From NCBI GenBank assembly GCA_965204215.1, contig CBDBDZ010000013.1:1178001-1242000 (forward strand): a stretch of 64,000 bases of DNA, given 5' to 3'. Below, piece after piece: positions 17,700 through 26,518 of this stretch. The notes below the pieces were generated by a model. That model was not told where the DNA came from and did not search any database. It worked only from the letters and a program-made list of their open reading frames with translations. Source of the stretch: CBDBDZ01 sp965204215. GTDB lineage: Bacteria > Pseudomonadota > Gammaproteobacteria > Pseudomonadales > GM7GCV1. Position numbers and translations under genes: made by a program. Every line of letters begins with the position of its first letter. Position 1 is the first letter of the stretch.

Positions 17700-18814
17700 T
17701 TAACTCTGCATTAAATATTCGAAATTATTAAGCTGCATATTTAATTTTCTGATGCTTGAAATAAGATTGAATTCTTTCGGGTTGCTGTTGTAGCAGATTC
17801 ATATGCTTATCTAATTTTTTAGCAATATCCCCTTTCTTTCGAGTCGGTTTATCAGCACCCATTGAGCGCTTTAAATCACAATTGAGATACTCATCGGGGT
17901 TAAGTTCAGGGGAATAGCTAGGCAGATAGAAGACCTCAATTTTTTCAGTATTACCTGCTAACCATTCTTGAACCAATTTAGCATGATGTACGCGTAAGTT
18001 ATCAACAATCAAAAAAACCTTTTTAAATGATTGCTTTATTAATTGTTTCAAAAATTTGATGAAGACCTGAGCCGTGAACTTATCGTCATAGACCATAAAA
18101 CGAAGTTTTCCTTGATTAGTAATGGTTGACACCATGTTAACTCGTTCACGCTTAGCCTGAGATAATACTAAAACTGGTGTTTGCCCTTTAGGAGCATAAC
18201 CGCGAGGATAATGCTCTTGACTCGAAATACCTGTTTCATCACCCCAGTGAATTTCTGCGTCTTCATCCTGGGCGCGTTGGTGAATTGCAGGATAATCTTC
18301 ATCAAGCCACTGTTGAACTTGAGCAGGTTGCTGTTCATAACTACGTTTGACTGGACGCTGGGGAGTAAAGCCCCAACGATTAAGGTAAAGACAGACAGTT
18401 CGATAGGCTAAATCAATTGAAAATTCATCATCAATCAATTGTTGAACTGCTTTGATTGACCACAGTGCGAAATCCAGCTTTAACTGGTCTGGTGTCTTAT
18501 CAATAATCAACTTCTGAATATGTTTTTCTTGCTCCGGTGTTAAGTTCCGTCCCACTCCCAATGGGCGTCCTCGTGGTTTTTCTTTGGTGAGCTTTTCGCC
18601 TGATGCTTTATATTCACGTAGCCATTCTGATACCGTGATATAGCGAAGACCAAGCTCTTCGGCTATGGCTTTTTTTGTACGGTCTCCCTTCTTGTAAAGG
18701 CGAAGACAAATTTTTTTCAACTCTAGTCGAGACTCGGGGCTAAGGGTTCTTAAATCTACTTGTTTCATGACTAGTATTATAACATAAAATTATGATATAT
18801 TCATGCAGGGTTAA
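17700..18814 (-). mobile_element. IS630-family insertion sequence, copy 2 (intact)
   Basis: 1115 bases with the same imperfect ends as copy 1 (TTAACTCTGCATTAAATAT / TTAACCCTGCATGAATAT), flanked by TA at 17698-17699 and 18815-18816. It sits in the IS481 transposase gene. It is the only IS630 copy in the window with an uninterrupted transposase. Confidence 0.92.
17728..18768 (-). CDS. IS630-family transposase, intact
   Basis: The 346-residue protein has two N-terminal helix-turn-helix units (KKAIAEELGLRYITVSEWLR at about 33-52; then the LIDDEFSIDLAYRTVCLYL winged region at about 115-135), and a DDE core with GDETGI, FLIVDNLRVHHAK and YLPSYSPELNPDEYLN. These are the hallmark motifs of IS630/Tc1-type cut-and-paste transposases that target TA. 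The promoter probably lies in the terminal repeat (TATGTTATAATACTAG just before the ATG). It may supply enzyme in trans to the other copies. Confidence 0.95.
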   Translation of the reverse strand: MKQVDLRTLSPESRLELKKICLRLYKKGDRTKKAIAEELGLRYITVSEWLREYKASGEKLTKEKPRGRPLGVGRNLTPEQEKHIQKLIIDKTPDQLKLDFALWSIKAVQQLIDDEFSIDLAYRTVCLYLNRWGFTPQRPVKRSYEQQPAQVQQWLDEDYPAIHQRAQDEDAEIHWGDETGISSQEHYPRGYAPKGQTPVLVLSQAKRERVNMVSTITNQGKLRFMVYDDKFTAQVFIKFLKQLIKQSFKKVFLIVDNLRVHHAKLVQEWLAGNTEKIEVFYLPSYSPELNPDEYLNCDLKRSMGADKPTRKKGDIAKKLDKHMNLLQQQPERIQSYFKHQKIKYAA

Positions 18815-19385
18815 TATGCAAAACTATTTGCTCTTGCTGTTTTGTCCATTGTGATTGACGGCGATTATAAGGGCGACGGCTTTGTTCCACTAATCCTTCC
18901 CAACCTAGCTGATTATAACGTGCGCTCCAGCGATAATAAGTGGCTCGTGACCAGCCTATTGACTTCAAACGAAGTGCTTCGCTACAACCTTCTTGTTTCA
19001 ATTGGTCATAGAGTTCTAGTCTATGGATTCTGTCAATTGCTTCAGTTGGCGCTCTATCATTAATGCGCCAACTGCGATATGATTTGATTCGTAGGCTTAA
19101 GGTCTGCATGGGTAGTCTCTCTGTAAGTTAATTTAGTCAAATTACAAAGGCTACCCGACTTTAAACCAGCTTTCAAATGACCTATTAATTTGATGGAAAA
19201 GTCTTACGACTTTACCACAAATTAACAGGTGAAAAATTTAAAAAATAAGTCTCATATCTATCTGAACCTATACATCAGAACCGATTTACCAATATCAATG
19301 TCGAGCAATTATCAGAATAAGATAAAAGGTATGCCCACGACAAATTAGTTGTAAAAGATAGATGCCTCTTTATTTTCCTATAATT

Positions 19386-21526
19386 TCAAACCCTGCCAAT
19401 CTTATTGGAACGCTCTCGCGGTTCTGGAATATTTGATAATTCGATTCCCTCTTTAATCCATAAAGACCACTGTCTCAAAGCTACACCATATCTAGCTTTA
19501 GATTTTATTTTCCAGTTAAGGTTATTTTCAAAAGATATCTTCTCAGCAATTCCTTTTGCATCTATATTTGGAAACTCTTTCATTAATTCAATACATCTCA
19601 GTACAGACATTTCAGTTTTCACAGCTTCCCAAATTGCTTCTTTTCTTCCTCCTGATTTTTTTATTACATCAAGATTTAAAGTAACTAAATTATTCTTATC
19701 GGTGACTAAATCAAGCCTCTTTAAAACCGATAGTTCATTTCTTTTTATAGCGGTTTTCAGGCAACCTGAATCAGATATATCGTTAAATGCTTTTAAAGCC
19801 GCTGAAGGAGACACTAACGCTAAAAAAACTTTACTACGTTTATTTCCCCTTTTTATCAAATCTTTCCAATCTTTTATAGCTGATCCCGCATCTTGTACGA
19901 TAAAATCAGTACTAACTGGAGATAAAAACCCACTATAAATAAGGTAAATGGCTAACCTATTTGAATAAGTACTCCAAGTTTTTTCTTCATGTTTAGCTCT
20001 AGGCACGCATTTTTTAAGAGTTTTTCGAATAATAGATTGGTTAATAATTTTACCAGAGTACTCTTGATAAAGAGCTGTTTTTAGGGAGTGTTTACCCATT
20101 TTTTCACGAAGTGATTTCAAAATAGCTATTTCATCATTAACACCAAGCTTATCACTTATTTTAAAAGATTCTCCTTTTCGCTCAGCTAGACCAAGTATTA
20201 CTAAATCTGCACCTATATTTAAGACAGTTCTCTTTTTTAAGCCGACCAGCCTCCCAATATCAAAAGAACTTGTAAAATTATCCACTTTCAACATTATACA
20301 AATACTTATAAGAGAAGATGCTTCGGTTTTTGGAATGTAGTTATATGGTACAGTTGGAATTTTTTTTGTAAGTAGATAGTCTCTGAATATGTCCCAATAT
20401 ACATTAAGACGATCACCGCTTTTTATAACTAAATGCTTCTGTATTAAATTATTCAAAGCTGTTATTCCTGATATTTCTATAATTTCACTCCAATCAGCTG
20501 GTGCTTTTTGAGCAATGAGCTTTAAACATGCTGATGACTGTTGGGATAAATCCTTTAAATCATCATAAAATAAACGCTCTACATCAATATTAATTAATAC
20601 AGCATCTGCTCCTTTCCCTTTGACCATTCCATCATACAAATTAATATATAACCTTTTTAACAACCATGGGAATCCCTGACTAACTTGGATTATTTGATGT
20701 TTAATTTCTTGATCAACGTTCTGTCGAATTTCTTTCTCAAACTTAGTAATTGAATTCAATATTTCTCCTTTTTCAAAAACATCTAAAGGAAATTCTTTCC
20801 GATAGTCAGATAGTTCGTGCCATGCATAATAAGCTGGATGGTCATCCTGTGAAATATTATCTGTCTTCCATGCAAATCCTAGAACAATATTACTTTTAAT
20901 GCTAGCCACATCAAGCATTAGGTTTTTAGCTGCATTAAATATTCCAAATAATTCAGGTTTGGCATAAATCTCTTCAAATTGGTCAAATATTAAACAAACA
21001 ACTTGTTCCTTTCTCACTAAAGATTCTAAATATAACTGGACGCTATTTGAGCTTAATGGTGAATCTGGATTGGTTAGAAACAATTCATTTTTGTCTCCAA
21101 AATCGCATTTTTGGGCTTCTCTCAAAAATTGAATCAATGATGCCAATATATAAGTGGGTTCCCGAGCTCCTCTCATGTCAACAGCATAAACAAAATATTT
21201 TTTCCGATAAAATCTATTCTTAGACTTATCTCTCAGTTTTGCAATAAGGGAGCTTTTCCCTAAACCAGAATCACCTGTTATGGCAAATACTCTTGTCCCT
21301 AAATCTTCCTTAGCTGATTCTAAGAAATTTAGTATATCTTTTTGAGTTGTATCACGACCCACAAAATCTATAGGTCTTGCTGGGCGATAATCGTTCCATG
21401 AATCTGCCGTTTGCACTTCGGCAACAAAAGGTAATTTTTTTGGCAATACATTTTCAATTGTATTACCCATATTAACTTTGAGGTCATACTCAATTAATAC
21501 CGTGTCTAACAAAGATAAGTTTTGAA
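19386..21526 (-). pseudogene. P-loop (STAND-like) NTPase part of a nuclease-NTPase fusion
   Basis: This is the downstream three quarters of a gene whose 5' part lies at 24231-24835. The open frame runs in from the IS junction, and a TTG at 21512 could serve as a fortuitous start for 708 residues. It carries RPARPIDFVGRD (the VGR entry motif of STAND/AAA modules), Walker A GDSGLGKSSLIAKL (residue 80 onward; about 287 in the restored protein), Walker B VVCLIFDQFEEIY (Asp177; about 384 restored) and a long helical C-terminus with probable winged-helix repeats (SFDIGRLVGLKKRTVLNIG). It is AT-rich and low in GC relative to the carboxylase operon. The fold suggests a signal-activated conflict or defence NTPase. 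The ligand it senses cannot be seen. Confidence 0.75.
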
Positions 21527-22020
21527 TATTAACTCTGCATTAAATATTCGAAATTATTAAGCTGCATATTTAATTTTCTGATGCTTGAAATAAGATTGAA
21601 TTCTTTCGGGTTGCTGTTGTAGCAGATTCATATGCTTATCTAATTTTTTAGCAATATCCCCTTTCTTTCGAGTCGGTTTATCAGCACCCATTGAGCGCTT
21701 TAAATCACAATTGAGATACTCATCGGGGTTAAGTTCAGGGGAATAGCTAGGCAGATAGAAGACCTCAATTTTTTCAGTATTACCTGCTAACCATTCTTGA
21801 ACCAATTTAGCATGATGTACGCGTAAGTTATCAACAATCAAAAAAACCTTTTTAGATGATTGCTTTATTAATTGTTTCAAAAATTTGATGAAGACCTGAG
21901 CCGTGAACTTATCGTCATAGACCATAAAATGAAGTTTTCCTTGATTAGTAATGGTTGACACCATGTTAACTCGTTCACGCTTAGCCTGAGATAATACTAA
22001 AACTGGTGTTTGCCCTTTAG

Positions 22021-23601
22021 CCCGCATATTTCATAAACCTACAAATAACTTCGAGTTTAAGGTGAAGTTGGATTATCCTGCTTTAATTTAGTTTAAGTTT
22101 GTTGAATACGTAGCTTAATATGCTCTTTGCCCGAATTTCAGACATAACTCCCCCTTACCCCCATTGTTTGTTCTCGTGCCGGGGCAGCACTTTTTACAGT
22201 CCTATCCAGGTTTAAGCCGGGCGACAACCAACTCGAAGATATCTTGATAAGGATATGCGCTGGGTAATAGTAAGCGTATACGCCTGGTATTGGATAAAAT
22301 AACGGCAGCCACTTTGAGTAATTTAAGGCGTATGGTTCCTACTTGTAATTGGGCAAAAACAGTGCTTTTTAAGCAGTGATGACGTAGTCGCTCCATCAAC
22401 ACATAAGCCAGTGACGATAACAACAGTCGCCATTGATTAGGCCACCAGTGATGACAACTCGTTCGGTCAGCAAACATATCGAGTTGCTGTTCTTTAATAT
22501 GGTTTTCCATTTCGCCACGAGCACAATAGAGATCCTCATAAATAGCTTGATGTTCGCCCGATAAATTCGTCACCACAAATCGCGGGTTCATGCCTTTTCC
22601 AGTATGTTCAATTTTAGCGATGACACGGCGTTGACGCGACCATGATTGAGCTGCATACTGGATATGAGTAAACCAGCGCAAGGGGTTTCCAGATCGTTCA
22701 TATTGTTCATTGACCGCATCAATCCAGGGTGACAGCATCTCTAGTATTCGGCTATTTTTTGCAATGCCCAGCACGTAACCAACATCATGACGCTCACACC
22801 AATTCATCATTTGATGCCGACAAAACCCACTATCGCCACGTATAATGATTCTGACATTAGGCCACTGTTTACGCAACCGTTTTACCAACAAACTGAGAAT
22901 CGCCCAACTGTGCTTCGCGCCATCGATATTACTGGGTCGAAGATAGCTGACCAACAGTTGTTCACCGCAGAATACATACAAGGGTAAAAAACAATAATGC
23001 CGATAATAACCATTGTAAGAGCGACCTTCTTGCGTACCATGGACGCGATCATCAGTGGCATCGAAGTCGAGAATTAATTCCTCTGGGGCACTATCAAACG
23101 AATCAATAAATAGGTTCAACAATACGTCATGAATGGCAATGTTTGATTGCGCAGTAAATGATTGTTCTAATCGACACAATGTCGACTGGCTTCCCAGTAC
23201 TTGATCAGCTTCCGTTGCCGTTTGTAATGCCTTATCGTGTCGCAAGGTCTCGTGATCGTTAAGGTCTTCGTAACCCATGCATAAGCTATACAAGCGTTGA
23301 CGAATCAAACTCTGCAGTGAATGTTTCACATAACTGCTGTGCCGGGTATCGGGAAATACCGATGCCACTTGCTTGCTTAGACATAAGTGTTTATCAAGCT
23401 CTCTGAGCAATAAAACACCAGCATCGCTGGTCATATCGCCACCACTAAATTGAGTTTCGATTTGACGGCGATTTAAAGGTGAAAAGTAAGTAGAAGTTGA
23501 GGTACAATCTGTCATCGGTGCTTGGCTTATAATTTTGACTTAACACATTGAATTATAACGCATTAAACAAGCACCGTACTTTTTTTTATGAAATATGCGG
23601 G
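22021..23601 (-). mobile_element. IS1380-family insertion sequence, copy B (intact)
   Basis: The 17-base perfect termini (CCCGCATATTTCATAAA and its inverse) are flanked by TTAG at 22017-22020 and 23602-23605. Length 1581; one extra base lies in the A-run near the left end of the element. It is inserted in IS630 copy 3. Confidence 0.95.
22202..23515 (-). CDS. IS1380-family transposase, intact
   Basis: 437 residues. Family features visible are the N-terminal SGGDMTSDAGVLLLRELDKH, the SLCMGYEDLNDHETLRHDKA helix, the first catalytic Asp in LILDFDATDDRVHGTQEGR, RIIIRGDSGFCRHQMMNWCE, and the late acidic helix GEMENHIKEQQLDMFADRTS. These correspond to the IS4-superfamily DDE and YREK-like signatures of IS1380 enzymes. 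It is identical or nearly so to the copies at 34270 and 59645, so transposition is recent and the family is probably still active. Confidence 0.95.
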   Translation of the reverse strand: MTDCTSTSTYFSPLNRRQIETQFSGGDMTSDAGVLLLRELDKHLCLSKQVASVFPDTRHSSYVKHSLQSLIRQRLYSLCMGYEDLNDHETLRHDKALQTATEADQVLGSQSTLCRLEQSFTAQSNIAIHDVLLNLFIDSFDSAPEELILDFDATDDRVHGTQEGRSYNGYYRHYCFLPLYVFCGEQLLVSYLRPSNIDGAKHSWAILSLLVKRLRKQWPNVRIIIRGDSGFCRHQMMNWCERHDVGYVLGIAKNSRILEMLSPWIDAVNEQYERSGNPLRWFTHIQYAAQSWSRQRRVIAKIEHTGKGMNPRFVVTNLSGEHQAIYEDLYCARGEMENHIKEQQLDMFADRTSCHHWWPNQWRLLLSSLAYVLMERLRHHCLKSTVFAQLQVGTIRLKLLKVAAVILSNTRRIRLLLPSAYPYQDIFELVVARLKPG

Positions 23602-24230
23602 TTAGGAGCATAACCGCGAGGATAATGCTCTTGACTCGAAATACCTGTTTCATCACCCCAGTGAATTTCTGCATCTTCATCCTGGGCGCGTTGGTGAATT
23701 GCAGGATAATCTTCATCAAGCCACTGTTGAACTTGAGCAGGTTGCTGTTCATAACTACGTTTGACTGGACGCTGGGGGGTAAAACCCCAACGATTAAGGT
23801 AAAGACAGACAGTTCGATAGGCTAAATCAATTGAAAATTCATCATCAATCAATTGTTGAACTGCTTTGATTGACCACAGTGCAAAATCCAACTTTAACTG
23901 GTCTGGTGTCTTATCAATAATCAACTTCTGAATATGTTTTTCTTGCTCCGGTGTTAAGTCCCGTCCCACTCCCAATGGGCGTCCTCGTGGTTTTTCTTTG
24001 GTGAGCTTTTCGCCTGATGCTTTATATTCACGTAGCCATTCTGATACCGTGATATAGCGAAGACCAAGCTCTTCGGCTATGGCTTTTTTTGTACGGTCTC
24101 CCTTCTTGTAAAGGCGAAGACAAATTTTTTTCAATTCTAGTCGAGACTCGGGGCTAAGGGTTCTTAAATCTACTTGTTTCATGACTAGTATTATAACATA
24201 AAATTATGATATATTCATGCAGGGTTAATA

Positions 24231-24835
24231 GTATCTTCATCTTGAATATGAGCACCACTTTCAGCTCTATATATTAAAACTCCATAAGGAGTACCTCCTT
24301 TTAAAGTGTATACACACCAATATAAACCATACTTGGATATTAATAATACCCAATCACCTAAAAGTTCCTGCTCTCCAACAAAGTTTTTAGCATCCCGAAT
24401 AGGAGGTTCGATTATAATTGATGAATTGACTAGTGACTCAATAATAAAGTTGGGTGTATAAAAGCTAAGCCGAGATGATTTTTCTTTATCTTTAGACTTC
24501 CATTTTTCAACAAACCCTTTCGCATCCTTAGTCAAATCTGACGTTGATATAAGCCACCCTTCTGAATATCCCTCACTCTCTACTATACCCCATAATTTAT
24601 ATAAAATAGATGCAGATATTGGTTCTTTTTGAGCTTTACATTCTACGAGAATTTCTTTTCCATTGATCTTATGTTTGCATAATAAATCTAATTCGGCACT
24701 TATAGTGCGTATATTTTTAATGACATCATAGTTTTGGGTCACAAGTAGTTTTTTTGCTAATTCTTCCAAAAGGTCACCTTTATCTTTGCTACTATCGCTT
24801 CTTTTACAAGCAACTTCTATTGTTATATTTGTCAT
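24231..24835 (-). pseudogene. PD-(D/E)XK (Mrr-like) nuclease part of a nuclease-NTPase fusion
   Basis: This is the 5' part of the gene that continues at 21526. As written it runs four codons into IS630 (ending at 24215). It begins MTNITIEVACKRSDSSKDKG and contains a restriction-endonuclease fold: a helix with Glu24/Glu25 (DLLEELAKKLL), Asp50 in AELDLL, and Glu65-x-Lys67 in ILVECKAQ, the canonical D...ExK metal site, followed by a helix at 70-86 (EPISASILYKLWGIVES). Excising IS630 copy 3 plus one TA joins DEDT to IQNLSLLDTVLIEY in frame, giving a 915-residue nuclease-NTPase. The gene is transcribed away from radC; 184 AT-rich bases separate their starts. The start ATG is preceded by GGTTGAAAC, a weak ribosome site. 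Confidence 0.8.
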
Positions 24836-25019
24836 GTTTCAACCTTCTATATATTTAACAGTGATTATAGAATAACATTGAAAAATTTTTTTCAATTGAC
24901 ATCCACATATCAAGGCTATAAAAACACGAAAACTACGCAAGATAGAAAAGTGTTGGTAGCCGAAAAAAATAATTTTTTACTCTTGGCTACTGTCCTAAAC
25001 ATCAGTACTGTAACTATCC

Positions 25020-25529
25020 ATGTTATTGGATATAGTAGAATCAAATAGTCAGAACCGTTTTGCCAATATCGACACCAAGCAATTGTCAGAGCAAGAAGAA
25101 GTTTCCGCAGTCAATTTAGCTACCCAAATACTAGAAAGCTGTATTGAGACTAAAGAGCAGTTACAAGGCTCACAAGATGTCAAAAAATACCTGAGGTTAA
25201 AAATGGATGGTTATAAGCGAGAAGTTTTCTCGGTGTTATTTTTGGATAATCATCATCGAATTATCAGCTATGAAGAAATGTTTCTAGGCACGATTAATGC
25301 CTGCCATGTTTACTGTCGAGAAATTGTCAAAAGGGCTTTAGATTTCAACTCAAGCGCAGTGATACTCGCACATAATCACCCGTCGGGACTCACCGAACCC
25401 AGTCAAGCCGATATTCACATCACCAAAACCATCAAAGATATTCTAAATGTCATTGATGTAAGAGTAGTCGACCATTTAATCGTCGGGGAGATGGGCGTGG
25501 TTTCGATGACAGAGATGGGTTTGGTGTGA
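25020..25529 (+). CDS. RadC/JAB-domain protein (UPF0758-type, short form)
   Basis: The 169-residue protein is a short RadC-family member lacking the N-terminal helix-hairpin-helix domain of chromosomal RadC (about 220 residues). The MPN/JAB metalloprotease-like core carries the AHNHPSGLTEPSQAD signature (His118, His120, Asp131) and VVDHLIVGE. Such short RadC proteins are common cargo of integrative elements and plasmids beside anti-restriction or repair genes. The biochemical role is not established. The 20 bases before the ATG are shared with the remnant at 16901. It is divergent from the nuclease-NTPase gene and 148 bases upstream of the adenine methyltransferase. Confidence 0.85.
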   Translation: MLLDIVESNSQNRFANIDTKQLSEQEEVSAVNLATQILESCIETKEQLQGSQDVKKYLRLKMDGYKREVFSVLFLDNHHRIISYEEMFLGTINACHVYCREIVKRALDFNSSAVILAHNHPSGLTEPSQADIHITKTIKDILNVIDVRVVDHLIVGEMGVVSMTEMGLV

Positions 25530-25677
25530 ACTTTAAAATTTTCTGAAAAAATAACTATTGCTTTACTCGGGAGCCGTTTCTAAACTGGCTGGCGGTTGGT
25601 CTCAGTCTATTTCATAACCCTATCTAAAAATAGACAAACCAACCCGTCCCGCTTTTCGTTATTATGGTGGCAAATGG

Positions 25678-26430
25678 ATGCTCGCCCCATGGATTATTGA
25701 ACAAATTGAAAAAATACCGCATAAAGTCTATGTTGAGCCTTTTGGTGGTGCCGCGAGTGTTTTGATTCGTAAAAAGCCCAGCGACATTGAAATCTACAAC
25801 GACCTCAATGACGAACTGGTCAATTTTTTCAAAATTATCCGTAACCCGTACACCGCTGAACGGCTTATCAATATGCTGGAAAATACGCCGTACTCTCGGG
25901 TAGAGTTTAATACTTCCTATTTGCCCAGTAGCTTTAATCTTGAACGCGCTCGGCGATTAGCGGTTCGGGCTTTGATGGGTTTTGGGGCGACAGGGGCTAG
26001 TCGATTAGCCAAAACTGGTTTTCGTTACCAAATATCAGGTGACCGCAGTGCCACACGTGACTGGATGACTTATCCCGAATCTCTCAGAAAAATATCCAAA
26101 CGATTGAGGTCAGTGGTCATGGAAAATATCGATGCCTTGAAGCTGATTGAACGTTTTGACTCAGAGCGTACCCTCCACTATGTCGACCCGCCGTATATTT
26201 GGAACACTCGAAGTAAGAACGCTAAATACCAAGGCTACAAATACGAAATGAGCTATGAGGCCCATATCGAATTACTGCAACGATTAAAAAATTTGAAAGG
26301 TTCAGTACTGCTCAGTGCCTACGAACACCCGCTTTATGACCAACATTTGAAAGGTTGGAAAAAAATCACCAAACCCAGCTTTGCACTTAATGCCGCTCCA
26401 AGAAAAGAAGTATTGTGGATTAAATCATAA
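25678..26430 (+). CDS. D12-class DNA N6-adenine methyltransferase (Dam-like), start codon doubtful
   Basis: From ATG 25678 there are 250 residues with VYVEPFGGAASVLIRK (cofactor motif) and the catalytic YVDPPYIW (Asp170-Tyr173), typical of the alpha/D12 class that includes Dam and DpnM. The in-frame DNA upstream still codes for KPTRPAFRYYGGKW, the conserved YGGK AdoMet motif that should be near the N-terminus. No ATG, GTG or TTG precedes it before a TAA; only ATA at 25630-25632 occupies the expected start position. Either ATA is used, or a start mutation has silenced the gene. It may protect sites from a nuclease or mark island DNA. No cognate restriction enzyme is adjacent. Confidence 0.8.
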   Translation: MLAPWIIEQIEKIPHKVYVEPFGGAASVLIRKKPSDIEIYNDLNDELVNFFKIIRNPYTAERLINMLENTPYSRVEFNTSYLPSSFNLERARRLAVRALMGFGATGASRLAKTGFRYQISGDRSATRDWMTYPESLRKISKRLRSVVMENIDALKLIERFDSERTLHYVDPPYIWNTRSKNAKYQGYKYEMSYEAHIELLQRLKNLKGSVLLSAYEHPLYDQHLKGWKKITKPSFALNAAPRKEVLWIKS

Positions 26431-26518
26431 ATTAGCATTAGAATAGTCATTCTCAATGTGGTACATTTTGAATTTTTGAATATGACAGTGATTTTCTTCG
26501 GGTTAGGCTAGTTTTTCT

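Larger units (their letters stand above)
16982..19109 (-). pseudogene. IS481-family transposase split by IS630 copy 2
   Basis: The N-terminal part (19109 leftward) carries the helix-turn-helix (LKSIGWSRATYYRWSARYN). The C-terminal part (17699 leftward) carries the rve-type DDE core: QMIQIDHMSI, IQVDGGSEFMAEFEEYC and RPDLNGCVERANGTTRYE. Excising IS630 copy 2 plus one TA restores LHI-RQRYRCWGKRKIW in frame and gives exactly 336 residues, the normal length. No other lesion is visible, so the transposase was probably active until the IS630 arrived. Confidence 0.88.
16944..19274 (-). mobile_element. IS481-family insertion sequence containing IS630 copy 2
   Basis: The ends TGTCTAGGTTCAG and (inverse) TGTATAGGTTCAG, with a shared TGAGAC further in, mark terminal inverted repeats. 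TCAGA is duplicated at 16939-16943 and 19275-19279. Without the nested IS630 the element is 1214 bases, a normal IS481 size. It interrupts the radC remnant. Confidence 0.85.
16901..19320 (+). pseudogene. RadC-like gene 5' remnant, split by IS481
   Basis: Bases 16880-16903 match the 20 bases upstream of the intact radC-like gene at 25020 plus its start codon. Removing IS481 and one TCAGA joins the flanks into MPLNIAKSKETINQNRF then TNINVEQLSE followed by TAA. The intact protein begins MLLDIVESNSQNRFANID and TKQLSEQEE. The remnant is thus a diverged radC N-terminus of 27 codons with a premature stop and no downstream homology. It lies between the unknown 136-residue gene and the nuclease-NTPase gene. 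Confidence 0.65.
21557..24182 (-). pseudogene. IS630-family transposase split by IS1380 copy B
   Basis: The N-terminal 195 or so codons lie at 23606-24182 and the C-terminal portion at 21557-22020. Excising IS1380 copy B plus one TTAG rejoins RGYAPKGQTPVLVLSQAK in frame. No other lesion is visible, so this copy probably moved into the defence gene while functional and was silenced later by the IS1380 insertion. The nesting gives a relative order of events: defence gene first, IS630 second, IS1380 third. Confidence 0.9.
21529..24228 (-). mobile_element. IS630-family insertion sequence, copy 3, containing IS1380 copy B
   Basis: TA-flanked IS630 ends lie at 21529 and 24228. After subtracting IS1380 copy B and its four-base duplication the element is exactly 1115 bases. 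It interrupts the nuclease-NTPase gene after codon 202. Confidence 0.92.

Noticed and set aside
19405..19938. 177-codon plus-strand frame opposite the NTPase gene
   Set aside because: The minus strand carries a P-loop NTPase with clear motifs and typical codon use; the opposite frame has no recognisable features.
22787..22987. 66-codon frame antisense to the IS1380 transposase, repeated in copies C and D
   Set aside because: It is the mirror of a strongly conserved coding region and recurs only because the element is repeated; no ribosome site or independent conservation.
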